DNA of 64,000 nucleotides, taken from contig NZ_JAGIAS010000003.1 of NCBI RefSeq assembly GCF_017744695.1, positions 806,001-870,000 on the forward strand, in the 5' to 3' direction. Below the pieces are notes generated by a model. The model was not told where the DNA came from, ran no database searches, and worked only from the letters and a program-made list of their open reading frames with translations. Position numbers and translations under genes: made by a program. This document shows, piece by piece, positions 25,357-35,225 of the stretch. How positions within the stretch are numbered: position 1 is the stretch's first letter; each line of letters opens with the position of its first letter. Source of the DNA: Dyadobacter sp. GTDB lineage: Bacteria > Bacteroidota > Bacteroidia > Cytophagales > Spirosomataceae.

Positions 25357-27474
25357 ATGGCTTTAATTAACAAAATCAGAGAAAAATCCGGGATAGCCGT
25401 CACGGTTATCGCTATCAGTTTAATTCTTTTTATGGTTGGAGGCGATTTGCTGGGCCCTAATTCCCTTCTGGGCGGCAACAACAACCAAATCGTGGGAGAG
25501 ATTGCCGGGAAAGAAATTAATATCAAAGATTTTCAAAGCCGGGTGGACGGGTTCCGTCAGAATTACGAGGCTCAGTCGGGCCGCAGCCTGAATGAAGGCG
25601 AGCTCGCTTCTTTGAGAGATCAGGCCTGGAACCAGTTCGTGGTGGACATTGCTTACAAAAAGCAATACGACAAGCTGGGGCTGACGGTAACTGACGAAGA
25701 ACTGTACGACATGGTACAGGGAAACCACATCAGCCCATCGATTCTGCAAGCATTTTCAGATCCTACCACTGGCCGTTTCGACAAGAATGCGGTGGTTAAC
25801 TACCTGAAAAACCTCAAAACCCTTCCGTTGGAGCAACAAAAATCCTGGGAGAATTTTGAAAAGAGCCTTCGGGAAGAACGTACCCGTGCGAAATATGAAA
25901 ACATGCTTCGCCTCTCGACCTACACTCCCAAAGCACAAGCTGAAAAAGAGTACGTAGCGCAAAATACCAAAGCCAATCTCCGCTATCTGTACGTACCTTA
26001 TTTCTCGGTTGTAGATACTACCATTAAAGTAACCGACGCGCAACTGCAGGAATACCTGAGCGCGCACAAGAAAGAATACAAAGGAACCGATACCCGCTCC
26101 ATCGAGTACGTAACGTTCCCGGTTCAGCCTGCGAAAGACGACAGCGCGGCATTGTACACCGAGATCAAAGAACTCGCACGCGGCCTTGCCACTGCTCAAA
26201 GCGACTCTGCATTTGCCGCGATGAACAGCGACATCCCGACTCCGATCAACCAGTCGTACGCTACCATGAGCGACCAGTTGAAAGAAGCGGTGAAGACGTT
26301 CGTTCCGGGAGGTGTTTACGGACCTTACCGTGAAGGCAATACCTATTATATCTACAAATACGGAGGAACCCGTTCCGACACCGTTTCATCTGCCAAGGCA
26401 AGCCACATCCTGATCCGCGCTGAAAACCAGTCGGATTCCGCAAAAGCGGCTGCACGTGTAAAAGCAGAAGGTATCCTGGCACAAATCAAGGCGGGTGCTA
26501 ACTTCGAAGCGTTGGCTGCTACTTCCAGCGCGGATCCCGGTTCGGCGCAACGCGGTGGTGACCTGGGCTACTTCCAGAACAACGGCGCCATGGTGAAACC
26601 ATTTGAAGAAGCTGTATTCTCGGCAACCGCTCCCGGCCTGATCCCACGTCTGGTAGAAAGCCAGTTCGGTTTCCACATCATTAAAGTAACCGCTCCGAAA
26701 TCGAATACACTGTACCGCATTGCCACTATTGGTAAGACCATCGCTCCAAGCCAGGCTACACGTGACGAAGCTTACAGAAAAGCAGATGAATTTGCGAACG
26801 CTGTAAAAAGCCGCGAGCAGTTCGAAGAAGCCGTTAAGAAAAACAAAGCGCTGGTTCTGGCCAATGCGAACCGCATTCCTGAATCTGCAACCAATATCAA
26901 CGCCATCCAGAATGCACGTGACATCGTGAGATGGGCATTCAAGGACGATACCAAAACTTCCAACGTATCACCGGTGTTCGAAACTGAAGAACAATATGTT
27001 GTAGCTGTTCTGACTGGCAAATCGGATGCAAATGATGTGAAAGTGGATGACTTCCGCGACGAGTTGACTACCAAAGTGCGTAACCAGATCAAAGCAGAGC
27101 AAATCACTGCCAAGCTGAAAGGCGCAACCGGCTCACTGGAAGACATCGCGAAAAAATACGGCGCAGGTGCGTTGGTTGAGTCTGCCAACGATATTTCACT
27201 GGCAACCGGCTTCCTTACCAGCGCAGGTTTCGACCCTATCGCACTTGGAAAAGCATTCGGTTTGAAAGCAGGCCAAAAATCAGGTGTGTTCACCGGCGAA
27301 AATGGTGTGTTCATCGTGGAGCTTTCGAGCAAAACAGACGCGCCTAAGATCGCTGACTTTACCCAGTACAAAACACAGCTGACCCAATCCCTGGAAAGCC
27401 GGATGTCGTACCTGGTGAATGAAGCCATCCGTGAAAACGCGAAAATCGAAGACCACCGCGCGAAGTTCTTCTGA
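25357..27474 (+). CDS. Periplasmic peptidylprolyl isomerase, PpiD/SurA type
   Basis: A 705-residue protein anchored by an N-terminal membrane helix (GIAVTVIAISLILFMVGG, about 12-29). Then a SurA-N-like chaperone region (about 40-250), a parvulin rotamase domain (about 345-450: KASHILIRAENQSDSAK, GGDLGYFQNNGAMVKPFEEAVF, ESQFGFHIIKV) and a second degenerate parvulin-like segment to the C-terminus. The layout is that of PpiD-type foldases that help outer membrane proteins fold after the Sec translocon. Monocistronic with a strong terminator downstream. Confidence 0.93.
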   Translation: MALINKIREKSGIAVTVIAISLILFMVGGDLLGPNSLLGGNNNQIVGEIAGKEINIKDFQSRVDGFRQNYEAQSGRSLNEGELASLRDQAWNQFVVDIAYKKQYDKLGLTVTDEELYDMVQGNHISPSILQAFSDPTTGRFDKNAVVNYLKNLKTLPLEQQKSWENFEKSLREERTRAKYENMLRLSTYTPKAQAEKEYVAQNTKANLRYLYVPYFSVVDTTIKVTDAQLQEYLSAHKKEYKGTDTRSIEYVTFPVQPAKDDSAALYTEIKELARGLATAQSDSAFAAMNSDIPTPINQSYATMSDQLKEAVKTFVPGGVYGPYREGNTYYIYKYGGTRSDTVSSAKASHILIRAENQSDSAKAAARVKAEGILAQIKAGANFEALAATSSADPGSAQRGGDLGYFQNNGAMVKPFEEAVFSATAPGLIPRLVESQFGFHIIKVTAPKSNTLYRIATIGKTIAPSQATRDEAYRKADEFANAVKSREQFEEAVKKNKALVLANANRIPESATNINAIQNARDIVRWAFKDDTKTSNVSPVFETEEQYVVAVLTGKSDANDVKVDDFRDELTTKVRNQIKAEQITAKLKGATGSLEDIAKKYGAGALVESANDISLATGFLTSAGFDPIALGKAFGLKAGQKSGVFTGENGVFIVELSSKTDAPKIADFTQYKTQLTQSLESRMSYLVNEAIRENAKIEDHRAKFF

Positions 27475-27501
27475 TCAAAAACCGCTTAAAAACTTATCCC
27501 G

Positions 27502-27536
27502 AGAGGAGCAGAAATTAAATCTGCTCCTCTTTTTTA
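27502..27536 (+). terminator. Rho-independent terminator of the PPIase gene
   Basis: Perfect 11-bp stem (27502-27512 with 27520-27530), 7-nt loop, followed by TTTTTTATT; 28 nt after the stop. Confidence 0.92.
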
Positions 27537-27613
27537 TTGGCACTGCAAATTTTTCAGAAAAAAGTGATAGTATTGCAGTATGAAATGTCAATTTTACACT
27601 TATTAATTAAAAC

Positions 27614-27646
27614 AGGGAAAAAGGAGGATGGAGGAAGGGAAAAAGC
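27614..27646. repeat. Polypurine word copy in the xylA leader
   Basis: GGAGGATGGAGGAAGGG at 27623-27639, followed by AAAAAG. The same 17-nt word recurs at 45109-45125 and, inverted with one mismatch, at 45176-45192. Here it lies about 70 nt before the xylA ATG. Confidence 0.75.
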
Positions 27647-27710
27647 ACTCCCCCTTTATGCCCCACCGGACTGTCTATTTAACCATTAGAAAACGATTAA
27701 CTACATTAAA

Positions 27711-29039
27711 ATGAGCATTCTACTCGGAGAACAGGAGTATTTTAAGGGTATCGGAAAGATCTCTTTCGAAGGCCCGGAAACCGACAACCCACTGGCTTAC
27801 CGCTGGTATGACGAAAACCGTATTATCGCCGGCAAAACAATGAAAGACCACCTGCGCTTTGCGGTGGCTTACTGGCATACATTCTGCGGAGCCGGTCTGG
27901 ACCCGTTCGGCGGACCTACGCTTTTCTACCCATGGGATAAAAAAGCGGATGCCGTTGATCGCGCAAAAGACAAAGCGGATGCTGCATTCGAGTTCATTAC
28001 CAAGCTGGGTCTTCCTTACTATTGCTTCCACGATGTAGACGTAGTCGATTACGCCGACGACGTGCGTACCAACGAAAAGCGTTTACAAGCCCTGACTGCC
28101 TATTTGGGTGAAAAACAAAAAGCGTCGGGCGTGAAACTCCTTTGGGGAACTGCCAACCTTTTTGGTCACCACCGCTATATGAACGGCGCTTCCACTAACC
28201 CTGACTTCGACGTGGTGGCACACGCCGGCGCACAGGTCAAAATGGCTTTGGATGCTACCATCGCTCTTGGAGGTGAAAACTACGTGTTCTGGGGTGGTCG
28301 CGAAGGTTATATGAGCCTTTTGAACACCGACATGAAGCGCGAGCAGGAACACTTCGCACAAATGCTGAAAATATCGGTAGCCTATGCCCGTGCAAATGGC
28401 TTCAAAGGTAAGTTCTTCATCGAGCCGAAACCTTGCGAGCCTACAAAACACCAGTACGACTACGATGCAGCAACCGTAATCGGCTTCCTTCGTCAGCACG
28501 ACCTGCTGGCCGATTTCAGCCTGAACCTCGAAGTGAACCACGCTACATTGGCTGGCCACACTTTCGAGCATGAATTGCAGGTAGCGGCCGACGCAGGCAT
28601 CCTGGGATCGATCGACGCCAACCGCGGTGACTACCAGAACGGGTGGGATACCGACCAGTTTCCTAACGACATCGCCGAATGGACCCGCGCATTGCTCGTG
28701 ATCCTGAATGCAGGCGGTCTGCAAGGTGGTGGTATCAACTTCGATGCAAAACGTCGCCGCAACTCAACCGACGTGGATGACGTATTCCACGCGCACATCG
28801 GCGGTATCGACACCGTGGCACGTGCATTGGTGATTGCCGACAAGATCATCCGGAACGGTGCATACGACGAAATCCGTAAAAACCGCTACGCAAGCTTCGA
28901 CAGCGGTAAAGGAGCCGAATTCGAAAAAGGTGCATTGAGACTCGAAGACCTGTTCGACCTTGCAGCCACCAAAGGCGAACCAGCAACGACTTCCGGCAAA
29001 CAGGAGTACCTCGAAAACCTGATCAACCGGTTCATCTGA
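27711..29039 (+). CDS. xylA: Xylose isomerase (class II)
   Basis: A 442-residue TIM-barrel isomerase converting D-xylose to D-xylulose (also glucose to fructose) in the cytoplasm. Active-site marks: FHDVD with H107 and D110, [10 protein letters not shown] (192-200 region), metal ligands in FIEPKP (E238), [16 protein letters not shown] (E274, H277), and the second metal site further on (DANRGD). The length and the KISFEG start fit class II enzymes. No xylulokinase lies beside it. The leader is 180 nt and carries a polypurine repeat word. Confidence 0.97.
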   Translation: MSILLGEQEYFKGIGKISFEGPETDNPLAYRWYDENRIIAGKTMKDHLRFAVAYWHTFCGAGLDPFGGPTLFYPWDKKADAVDRAKDKADAAFEFITKLGLPYYCFHDVDVVDYADDVRTNEKRLQALTAYLGEKQKASGVKLLWGTANLFGHHRYMNGASTNPDFDVVAHAGAQVKMALDATIALGGENYVFWGGREGYMSLLNTDMKREQEHFAQMLKISVAYARANGFKGKFFIEPKPCEPTKHQYDYDAATVIGFLRQHDLLADFSLNLEVNHATLAGHTFEHELQVAADAGILGSIDANRGDYQNGWDTDQFPNDIAEWTRALLVILNAGGLQGGGINFDAKRRRNSTDVDDVFHAHIGGIDTVARALVIADKIIRNGAYDEIRKNRYASFDSGKGAEFEKGALRLEDLFDLAATKGEPATTSGKQEYLENLINRFI

Positions 29040-29072
29040 GATTAACTTTCATGTTACCTCAATATTAATTTT

Positions 29073-29104
29073 CAAAAGCCATTGATGTATTTCAATGGCT
29101 TTTG
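29073..29104 (+). terminator. Terminator of xylA
   Basis: Perfect 13-bp stem (29073-29085 with 29092-29104), 6-nt loop, T-rich right arm (TTTTG), 34 nt after the stop. Confidence 0.82.
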
Positions 29105-29161
29105 CCATTCATGCAGGTACCTCGCCGTAACTTGCGTGAAATTAACCCAGCGCTTTCTGCC

Positions 29162-30826
29162 ATGCATACCGGCCGCGCCAAGAAGTATTCGCCCTCCCCT
29201 ATCCTGCCCGGCATTATGCTGCTTGCGGAGTGGCTCATTTCAATATCCTGCCTGTTTGTCCCAACCGCATTTGCCCAGGAGCCGGAACGGAACATTCCGG
29301 CAAGCCCGCAGAACCCGGATTCTTTGTTGATAGGCCTGAAAGCAAAATATAATGCGGCCGTCGGCAGGAATAATGACACGGAAGCCGCAGGTTATTTACA
29401 GCAAATAGGAAGGTTACTTTTTATTTCGGGACATTACCCGCAGTCGCTCGACTACTTGCTGCAAGCCGAAAAGATATTCCGCAACCGTGATCAGAAAAAG
29501 ATGCTGGCCGGGAACCTCAACATGCTCGGGGAGCTGTACTACCGCACGCGCAGGCCACAACTAGCCCGGAAACAATACGACGAAGCATTGGTGATTTACC
29601 AAAACCTCCGGCAGGAATCCGGCAAGGCAGAGGTTTACGGGCGTATCGGGCATCTTTACGAAAAGCGCGAAATGTACGACAGCGCATTCCATTTCCAGCG
29701 CAAAGCCCTGCAATCCTATCAGCTCGACCGCCATACCGACGGCGCTGCGAAGATTTACGAAAACATCGGCAGCATTTACGAAGACCTCGAAAAATACGAT
29801 TCGGCCTATTTCTATTTCAACAAAGCTTACGCGCTCAATACGCAAACGCATAACGCACGCGCGCAGGTGGAAGTGGTGAACAACCTGGGCGATGTGCTGC
29901 GAAAAACCGGGAAGTTCCGCGAGGGACTGACATACAGCTTCCAGAGTTTGCAACTCGCCCAAACCAGCGGCGAGCGGTACCAGATTTCGAGCGCCTACAA
30001 TGATATTTCCAAAGCCTACAACCTCCTCGCACGCAATGATAGCGCATTCCATTACCTCACGCTGAGCCGCAGCCTGCTCAACGACATTTACTCCGAAGAA
30101 AGCAACAAGCAGCTCGCATTGCTGCAAACACTATACGAAATCGAGAAGAAGGATAATGAGATTGAACAGCTGACCCAGGCCAGGCGCATTGATACACTGA
30201 TCTCCATCGCGACGGGTATCGTGGTCATACTGGTTATCGTCGTGGCTGCGTTGATCATCAGCCGGCAGCGCCTCAAAATCCGGAACGAGCAAAAACTCCG
30301 CGCACAGCACAAGCAAGTGTACGAAGCGCAAAACCAGCTGATGGAGGTTGAATTGAAAAATAAAAAGCTGGAAGAAGAACACCTCAAACAACAACTCGAA
30401 ACCAAAACGCAGGAACTAAGCAGCTACACCCTGCACGTGATCCGCAAAAACCAGCTGCTGGAAGACCTCCGCGCCAAGCTCGACGAAATGATCAAAGACG
30501 ACAAACGCGACCAGCGGAAACAGATCAAAGCGCTGTCTGAACAGATTGGCGAGGGTTTGCAGGATAACCAGCATTGGGAAGAGTTCCGGGGGATATTCGA
30601 GCAGGTACACCAGTCGTTTTTCGACCGCCTCCAACAGCAAACCGGTCCGCTCACGGCCAATGACCTCCGGCTGATCGCCCTGATCAAAATGAACCTTACT
30701 TCTACCGACATTGCCACGCTTCTCGGCATTTCGCAAGACAGCCTGCGCGTAATCCGCCACCGCCTGCGCAAGAAACTGAACCTCGCCGCGGGCGACAACC
30801 TTTCTGCTTTTATCCAGTCGATCTAG
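29162..30826 (+). CDS. Membrane-tethered TPR regulator with C-terminal LuxR-like HTH
   Basis: 554 residues from the ATG at 29162. An in-frame TTG at 29102 lies inside the xylA terminator and another ATG is at 29111; 29162 gives the most normal signal peptide (ending TAFAQ). After it come about six tetratricopeptide repeats (NLNMLGELYYRTRRPQLARK, GRIGHLYEKREMYDSAFHFQ, ENIGSIYEDLEKYDSAYFYF), one transmembrane helix (SIATGIVVILVIVVAALII, about 347-365 from this start), a coiled coil (about 370-450) and a helix-turn-helix with NLTSTDIATLLGISQDSLRV at about residues 511-530. Periplasmic sensing with cytoplasmic DNA binding is inferred. It could control the receptor/phytase genes downstream or xylA upstream. 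Confidence 0.8.
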   Translation: MHTGRAKKYSPSPILPGIMLLAEWLISISCLFVPTAFAQEPERNIPASPQNPDSLLIGLKAKYNAAVGRNNDTEAAGYLQQIGRLLFISGHYPQSLDYLLQAEKIFRNRDQKKMLAGNLNMLGELYYRTRRPQLARKQYDEALVIYQNLRQESGKAEVYGRIGHLYEKREMYDSAFHFQRKALQSYQLDRHTDGAAKIYENIGSIYEDLEKYDSAYFYFNKAYALNTQTHNARAQVEVVNNLGDVLRKTGKFREGLTYSFQSLQLAQTSGERYQISSAYNDISKAYNLLARNDSAFHYLTLSRSLLNDIYSEESNKQLALLQTLYEIEKKDNEIEQLTQARRIDTLISIATGIVVILVIVVAALIISRQRLKIRNEQKLRAQHKQVYEAQNQLMEVELKNKKLEEEHLKQQLETKTQELSSYTLHVIRKNQLLEDLRAKLDEMIKDDKRDQRKQIKALSEQIGEGLQDNQHWEEFRGIFEQVHQSFFDRLQQQTGPLTANDLRLIALIKMNLTSTDIATLLGISQDSLRVIRHRLRKKLNLAAGDNLSAFIQSI

Positions 30827-31033
30827 GCTGTTAATGATTTCTTAACAGTCGCGTAACGCAAACATAATGGCAACAACCTGGGGCTTAAACCACTGGACAA
30901 CAGCGAGTTGACTACCCATCGCAACGCTTGTTGCCTTGATGTAACGCTCCGAAATACCCTGTTGCCCTTTTGTTAACGGGACTGATTTGGATCACTGACT
31001 TTGTTCTGCACACCTTCGCATCGCAAAAAAATA

Positions 31034-31054
31034 CGACAGCCGACAGCCGACAGC
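31034..31054. repeat. Three 7-bp tandem copies before the TonB receptor
   Basis: CGACAGC repeated three times, 18 nt before the ATG at 31073. The remainder of the 246-bp gap between the TPR regulator and the receptor shows no clear promoter box. Confidence 0.8.
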
Positions 31055-31072
31055 CAATAACATATTGATGCG

Positions 31073-33829
31073 ATGATCCGAATTTACCTGTATATCCTCC
31101 TGCTCCTATTCACATTCACCAGCCTCTATGCGGGGACGCTGAAAGGCAAGCTTATCGAAGCGGCCACCGGCGAGCCTGCATTGGGCGTGGTAATCTCTAT
31201 TGAAGGCACCCAATTGCACGACATTTCGGGTCTCGATGGCTCATTCGCGATTCCTAATCTTCAAAAGGGCTACTACCGTCTCCATATCCGCCACATCTCC
31301 TATGCGCCCATGCAAAAGGAATTTGCGATTAATGGTAATGAGATAGTTCAAATGGAGCTTTCCCTGCAAGCCGCAGCCGGCCTGAAACTGGACGAAGTAG
31401 CTATTACCGGCAAGCGCGACGGCGCAAGCGACAACACCGCCCGGCTTATGGAACGCAATGCGAGCCAGGTGATGAATATCGTTTCCGGCAAAACCATCCA
31501 GATCTCCCCCGACCTCACCGTCGCAAACGTGATCCAGCGCATTTCTGGCATTTCCATTGAACGCAACAGCAATGGGGACGGCCAATACGCGATCCTGCGC
31601 GGCATGGACAAGCGGTACAATTACACCCTCGTGAACGGGGTGAAGATCCCCAGCCCGGATAACAAATACCGCTACGTCCCGCTGGATATCTTCCCCTCTG
31701 ACCTCCTCGACCGCCTGGAAGTGTATAAGGCGTTGACGCCCGCCATGGAAGGCGACGCGATCGGCGGTGCGGTGAATATGGTCATGAAAGATGCGCCGGA
31801 CAAGTTAACCTTCTCAGCCAATGTCTCCACCGGCTATAATGAGCTGTTCATAGACCGCAAGTTTATGGGCTATGATTTCAGAAGCATTCAATCCAAATCG
31901 CCCTATGAACTGAACGGCAACCAGTACAATGCCACTTCGGCCGATTTTTCGACGGCAGCCGTCAACTATAAACTCAAAACACCGGCACCCAATCTGCTGG
32001 GCAGCATTGCGATAGGCAACCGCTTCCTGCACGACAAGCTGGGTATCCTGCTTGCGGGAAGCTACCAGAATACCCACCGAGGAAGCAACAGCCTTTTCTT
32101 CGACTCGGAAGCGGTGGATACGCTGCGCGGTGAAGCGCTCACGAAAATGAGCGAACGCCGGTATTCGGAACAGCAGATCCGCTATGGCCTGCATTCGAAA
32201 ATGGATTACCGTTTCAACGAGAAACACAAAATACAGTTCTACAATGCATTCATGAACCTGACCAATGTGCAGGTAAGGGATGTAAAATCTACCCAATTGA
32301 CCATCGGCGGCTACGATCCGGTGGCCGGTAATGCGTCCCTCAGCTACTCCACCCGCTCGCGGTTGACCAAACAGCAGATATTCAACAGCACATTACAAGG
32401 CAAGCACCAGTTGCTCGACGCGCTCGCATTGCAATGGTCGGCCGTGTATTCCAAAGCCACCAACGAGGTTCCCGACAACATGACCGTGCCGCTAACCGGT
32501 ATCAGGCAGAATTTCCAGGAAAGAAAAACGACGGTAGGCGATGCATCACGCCGTTGGGAGCATAATTCCGACCGTGACTGGTCGGGTTACCTCAATCTGA
32601 TTTACAATACAACCATAGGCTCAACGCAGGTGGAATGGACGGCAGGTGGGTTATTCCGCGACAAATCGCGCTCTAATTTTTATAACAACTACCAGTTACG
32701 CCCGGCCGACCCGTTTGCGGAGTACGGAAAGGATTTTACCGACTATACCCATATCCGCTGGACAATCCAGAACCCCCGCGGCTCGGTAGGAAGTGCATTG
32801 ACCTACGATGCTAGCGAACAAATCAAAGCCGGTTTTATACAATTTAAGGCCGAAACGAAGAACCTGGAAATACTCGGCGGCATCCGTGTGGAGAACACCG
32901 ATCAGGGCTACACAATGCGTTTCTCGATTGGGGAAGACCGGCCTGACGGCAACCAGAAATACACCGATTTTCTGCCAAGCCTGCACCTCAAATACAAGCC
33001 GGAGGACCACATTAATCTCCGGGCCTCGTACTTCCGTTCGGTCAACCGCCCGGGCTTCTTCGAGATCGTCCCTTACCGTATCGTGAACGAAGAATATCAG
33101 GAACGCGGCAATCCCGACCTGAAACGCGCCATTGCGGACAATATCGACCTGCGCTACGAGCTCTTCCCCCGCGCTTCGGAGCAATTTATGGTGGGTGTTT
33201 TTTACAAAATGATCAAAGACCCGATCGAATACACGCTCCAACGCGACGCCATCCGTGGACAGGACATTTACTATTCACCCGGCAATTTCGGGAATGCGAA
33301 GAACTACGGTCTCGAAATCGACTATATCAAATACGTGAAGCAGTTCGGCATCAAAGCCAACTACACTTACACGCATTCGCGCATTACCACGCCCAAATCC
33401 AGGCGCATACGCAACGAGAACGGCGACCTGGAAACGATCAATGTGGATCAAACGCGGCCGCTTTACGGACAATCAGCGCATGTTGCCAACCTCTCGGTTC
33501 TCTATAAAAATCAGAAGAACGGCATCGATGCGCAGCTCGCAGGCGGCTACACGGGCGACCGTATCAACACGGTGTCGCAGTTCCTTGACAACGACCTCTG
33601 GCAAAAAGGATTTATTCAAATGGATGCCTCTGTTGAAAAAACCTTCCGCAATGGGCTCGGCGTGTTCCTGAAAGCCAACAATCTCCTCGACACGCCGATG
33701 GAAGTTTACATGAAAAATACCAGTGCTTCCAATGTCAACATCCCGAACCAGGACCTGCCGGGAAAAACGCTTATCCGCCGAGACCGTTACCAACGCTCCT
33801 ACCTGCTTGGCGTACGCTATAAATTTTAA
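31073..33829 (+). CDS. TonB-dependent outer membrane receptor (not SusC type)
   Basis: A 918-residue receptor. Signal peptide (ending SLYAG, about 20), a carboxypeptidase-regulatory-like domain (GKLIEAATGEPALGVVISIE, about 24-105), a plug domain (TVANVIQRISGISIERN, ILRGMDKRYNYTLVNGVKIP) and a barrel ending YLLGVRYKF. The plug resembles receptors of the Caulobacter/Xanthomonas expanded TonB family rather than SusC, and no SusD follows. The next genes, a beta-helix lipoprotein 24 nt later and a phytase, suggest a phosphate-containing ligand. Energised by TonB-ExbBD from the inner membrane. Confidence 0.92.
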   Translation: MIRIYLYILLLLFTFTSLYAGTLKGKLIEAATGEPALGVVISIEGTQLHDISGLDGSFAIPNLQKGYYRLHIRHISYAPMQKEFAINGNEIVQMELSLQAAAGLKLDEVAITGKRDGASDNTARLMERNASQVMNIVSGKTIQISPDLTVANVIQRISGISIERNSNGDGQYAILRGMDKRYNYTLVNGVKIPSPDNKYRYVPLDIFPSDLLDRLEVYKALTPAMEGDAIGGAVNMVMKDAPDKLTFSANVSTGYNELFIDRKFMGYDFRSIQSKSPYELNGNQYNATSADFSTAAVNYKLKTPAPNLLGSIAIGNRFLHDKLGILLAGSYQNTHRGSNSLFFDSEAVDTLRGEALTKMSERRYSEQQIRYGLHSKMDYRFNEKHKIQFYNAFMNLTNVQVRDVKSTQLTIGGYDPVAGNASLSYSTRSRLTKQQIFNSTLQGKHQLLDALALQWSAVYSKATNEVPDNMTVPLTGIRQNFQERKTTVGDASRRWEHNSDRDWSGYLNLIYNTTIGSTQVEWTAGGLFRDKSRSNFYNNYQLRPADPFAEYGKDFTDYTHIRWTIQNPRGSVGSALTYDASEQIKAGFIQFKAETKNLEILGGIRVENTDQGYTMRFSIGEDRPDGNQKYTDFLPSLHLKYKPEDHINLRASYFRSVNRPGFFEIVPYRIVNEEYQERGNPDLKRAIADNIDLRYELFPRASEQFMVGVFYKMIKDPIEYTLQRDAIRGQDIYYSPGNFGNAKNYGLEIDYIKYVKQFGIKANYTYTHSRITTPKSRRIRNENGDLETINVDQTRPLYGQSAHVANLSVLYKNQKNGIDAQLAGGYTGDRINTVSQFLDNDLWQKGFIQMDASVEKTFRNGLGVFLKANNLLDTPMEVYMKNTSASNVNIPNQDLPGKTLIRRDRYQRSYLLGVRYKF

Positions 33830-33853
33830 TCAGTCATCAAAATTTTAAATCTC

Positions 33854-35131
33854 ATGAACCAATCCAAAATGAAACAGCTATTCATGCTTTCAGCGCTCGC
33901 CGCATTCCTCATCACCGGTTGCAGCGACGACAAATCCGACCCAACGCCCGTAGATCCAAAACCAACCGAGGAATCGGTATCCGGCGAAGTTTCCGGCACC
34001 TGGACCAAAGGCAATACCTACAAAGTGACCGGTCACATTCAAATCCCGGAAGGCAAATCCCTCACGATCGAGGAAGGCGTAACGGTACTTTTCAGCGATT
34101 CGGTCATTAAGCCGGAAGTGGTAGTGAAAGGTAACCTGTACAGCCTCGGTACTGCCGCTGCGCCGGTGAAATTCACCGTGCCCGATGCATGGAAAACGGC
34201 CGATAACCTGTTTGGTAACCTTTGGGGCGGGCTCATCGCAGCACCGACATCGGCCGAGTTCGTCATGAACAACACCATTCTCGAATACGGCGGCGCGGTA
34301 ACGACCGACGAATCACCGTCGGTCAAAGCAAAATTGTACAAAGCCGTTGCCGGCGAGCACGTACCGGTCATTTATTATCCCAATATCAATGGCAAGCTGG
34401 TGGTCATGAACAGCACCATTCGCAATTTCAATGAGGACGGCTTTTACATTGAGGGCGGAAAGGTGATCATTGCCAATAATACCTTCAACACGACCGGCGT
34501 ATCGGGCGGCGATGCGATCAATATCAAATCGGGCGTGCAGGCCGATGTCGCATTCAATGTCGTTTACAGCCCTAATACCAACGCATTGAAGCTTTCTAAT
34601 TCCGGCGACCGCTCGCCGCAGGCTTACATCGTAGGTTATAACAACACCATTATCAACGCCGGTTGGAGGAGACCTACCACCAAAGGCGGTTCCATCTGGC
34701 TCGAAAAAGGTGTTCGCGCGGATCTTTACAATAACCTCCTGGCTAACGATCGCTTTGGAATCAAAAAAGAAAATGTCGACAAGTCCGTGGATGACCGTTC
34801 GGTCATCAACAACACATTGTACTATGGTGCTACCGAAGAAGGCGTGAAGCAATTCCAGCCGTCGGTGGAGATCCTGAAAGGTACTAACGACCTCATTTCA
34901 GCGAAAGTGGGCGACAACGATCCTAAGTTCGTGAACTACCCATTAACTACCGATAACAAGAATGCTGCTTTCAATACCGCCTGGGATTTCCATTTGCAGG
35001 CAGGTTCACCAGCGTTGGGCAAAGGTAAAACTACCTTTACCCGCCTGTATGCCGAGGGTATTGTGATCAACGGCGTGACCTACAAATCGCCTGCGCCCGC
35101 CGATTATATCGGTGCATTTGGTACTAAGTAA
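33854..35131 (+). CDS. Right-handed beta-helix lipoprotein of unknown function
   Basis: A 425-residue protein with a lipoprotein signal (lipobox ITGC, Cys23) and then parallel beta-helix rungs, seen as recurring N-N-T-I and N-S-T-I turns (FVMNNTILEYGGAV, VVMNSTIRNFNEDGFYI, KVIIANNTFNTTG, AYIVGYNNTIINAG, SVINNTLYYG). No catalytic Asp pair of a known polysaccharide lyase was recognised. It sits 24 nt after the TonB receptor, so it may be a surface ligand-binding partner, playing the part SusD plays elsewhere; that is inference. Confidence 0.75.
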   Translation: MNQSKMKQLFMLSALAAFLITGCSDDKSDPTPVDPKPTEESVSGEVSGTWTKGNTYKVTGHIQIPEGKSLTIEEGVTVLFSDSVIKPEVVVKGNLYSLGTAAAPVKFTVPDAWKTADNLFGNLWGGLIAAPTSAEFVMNNTILEYGGAVTTDESPSVKAKLYKAVAGEHVPVIYYPNINGKLVVMNSTIRNFNEDGFYIEGGKVIIANNTFNTTGVSGGDAINIKSGVQADVAFNVVYSPNTNALKLSNSGDRSPQAYIVGYNNTIINAGWRRPTTKGGSIWLEKGVRADLYNNLLANDRFGIKKENVDKSVDDRSVINNTLYYGATEEGVKQFQPSVEILKGTNDLISAKVGDNDPKFVNYPLTTDNKNAAFNTAWDFHLQAGSPALGKGKTTFTRLYAEGIVINGVTYKSPAPADYIGAFGTK

Positions 35132-35164
35132 TTTTCATTTAAGTATACCTAGTGCAAAGGCATC

Positions 35165-35224
35165 GTCAGCCTGAGCGTAGTCGAAGGCATCTTGCGTAAT
35201 GCCTTCGACTACGCTCAGGCTGAC
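35165..35224. repeat. Perfect 26-bp palindrome before the phytase gene
   Basis: Arms 35165-35190 and 35199-35224, 8-nt loop, no mismatches. The core word CTGAGCGTAGTCGAAGGC resembles a REP-like intergenic palindrome seen in many bacterial genomes. It ends 1 nt before the preferred phytase ATG. Confidence 0.9.
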
Positions 35225-35225
35225 A

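Noticed and set aside
35199..35225. Phytase start at ATG 35199
   Set aside because: This ATG lies inside the right arm of a perfect palindrome and adds nine residues before a lipoprotein signal that is complete from 35226.
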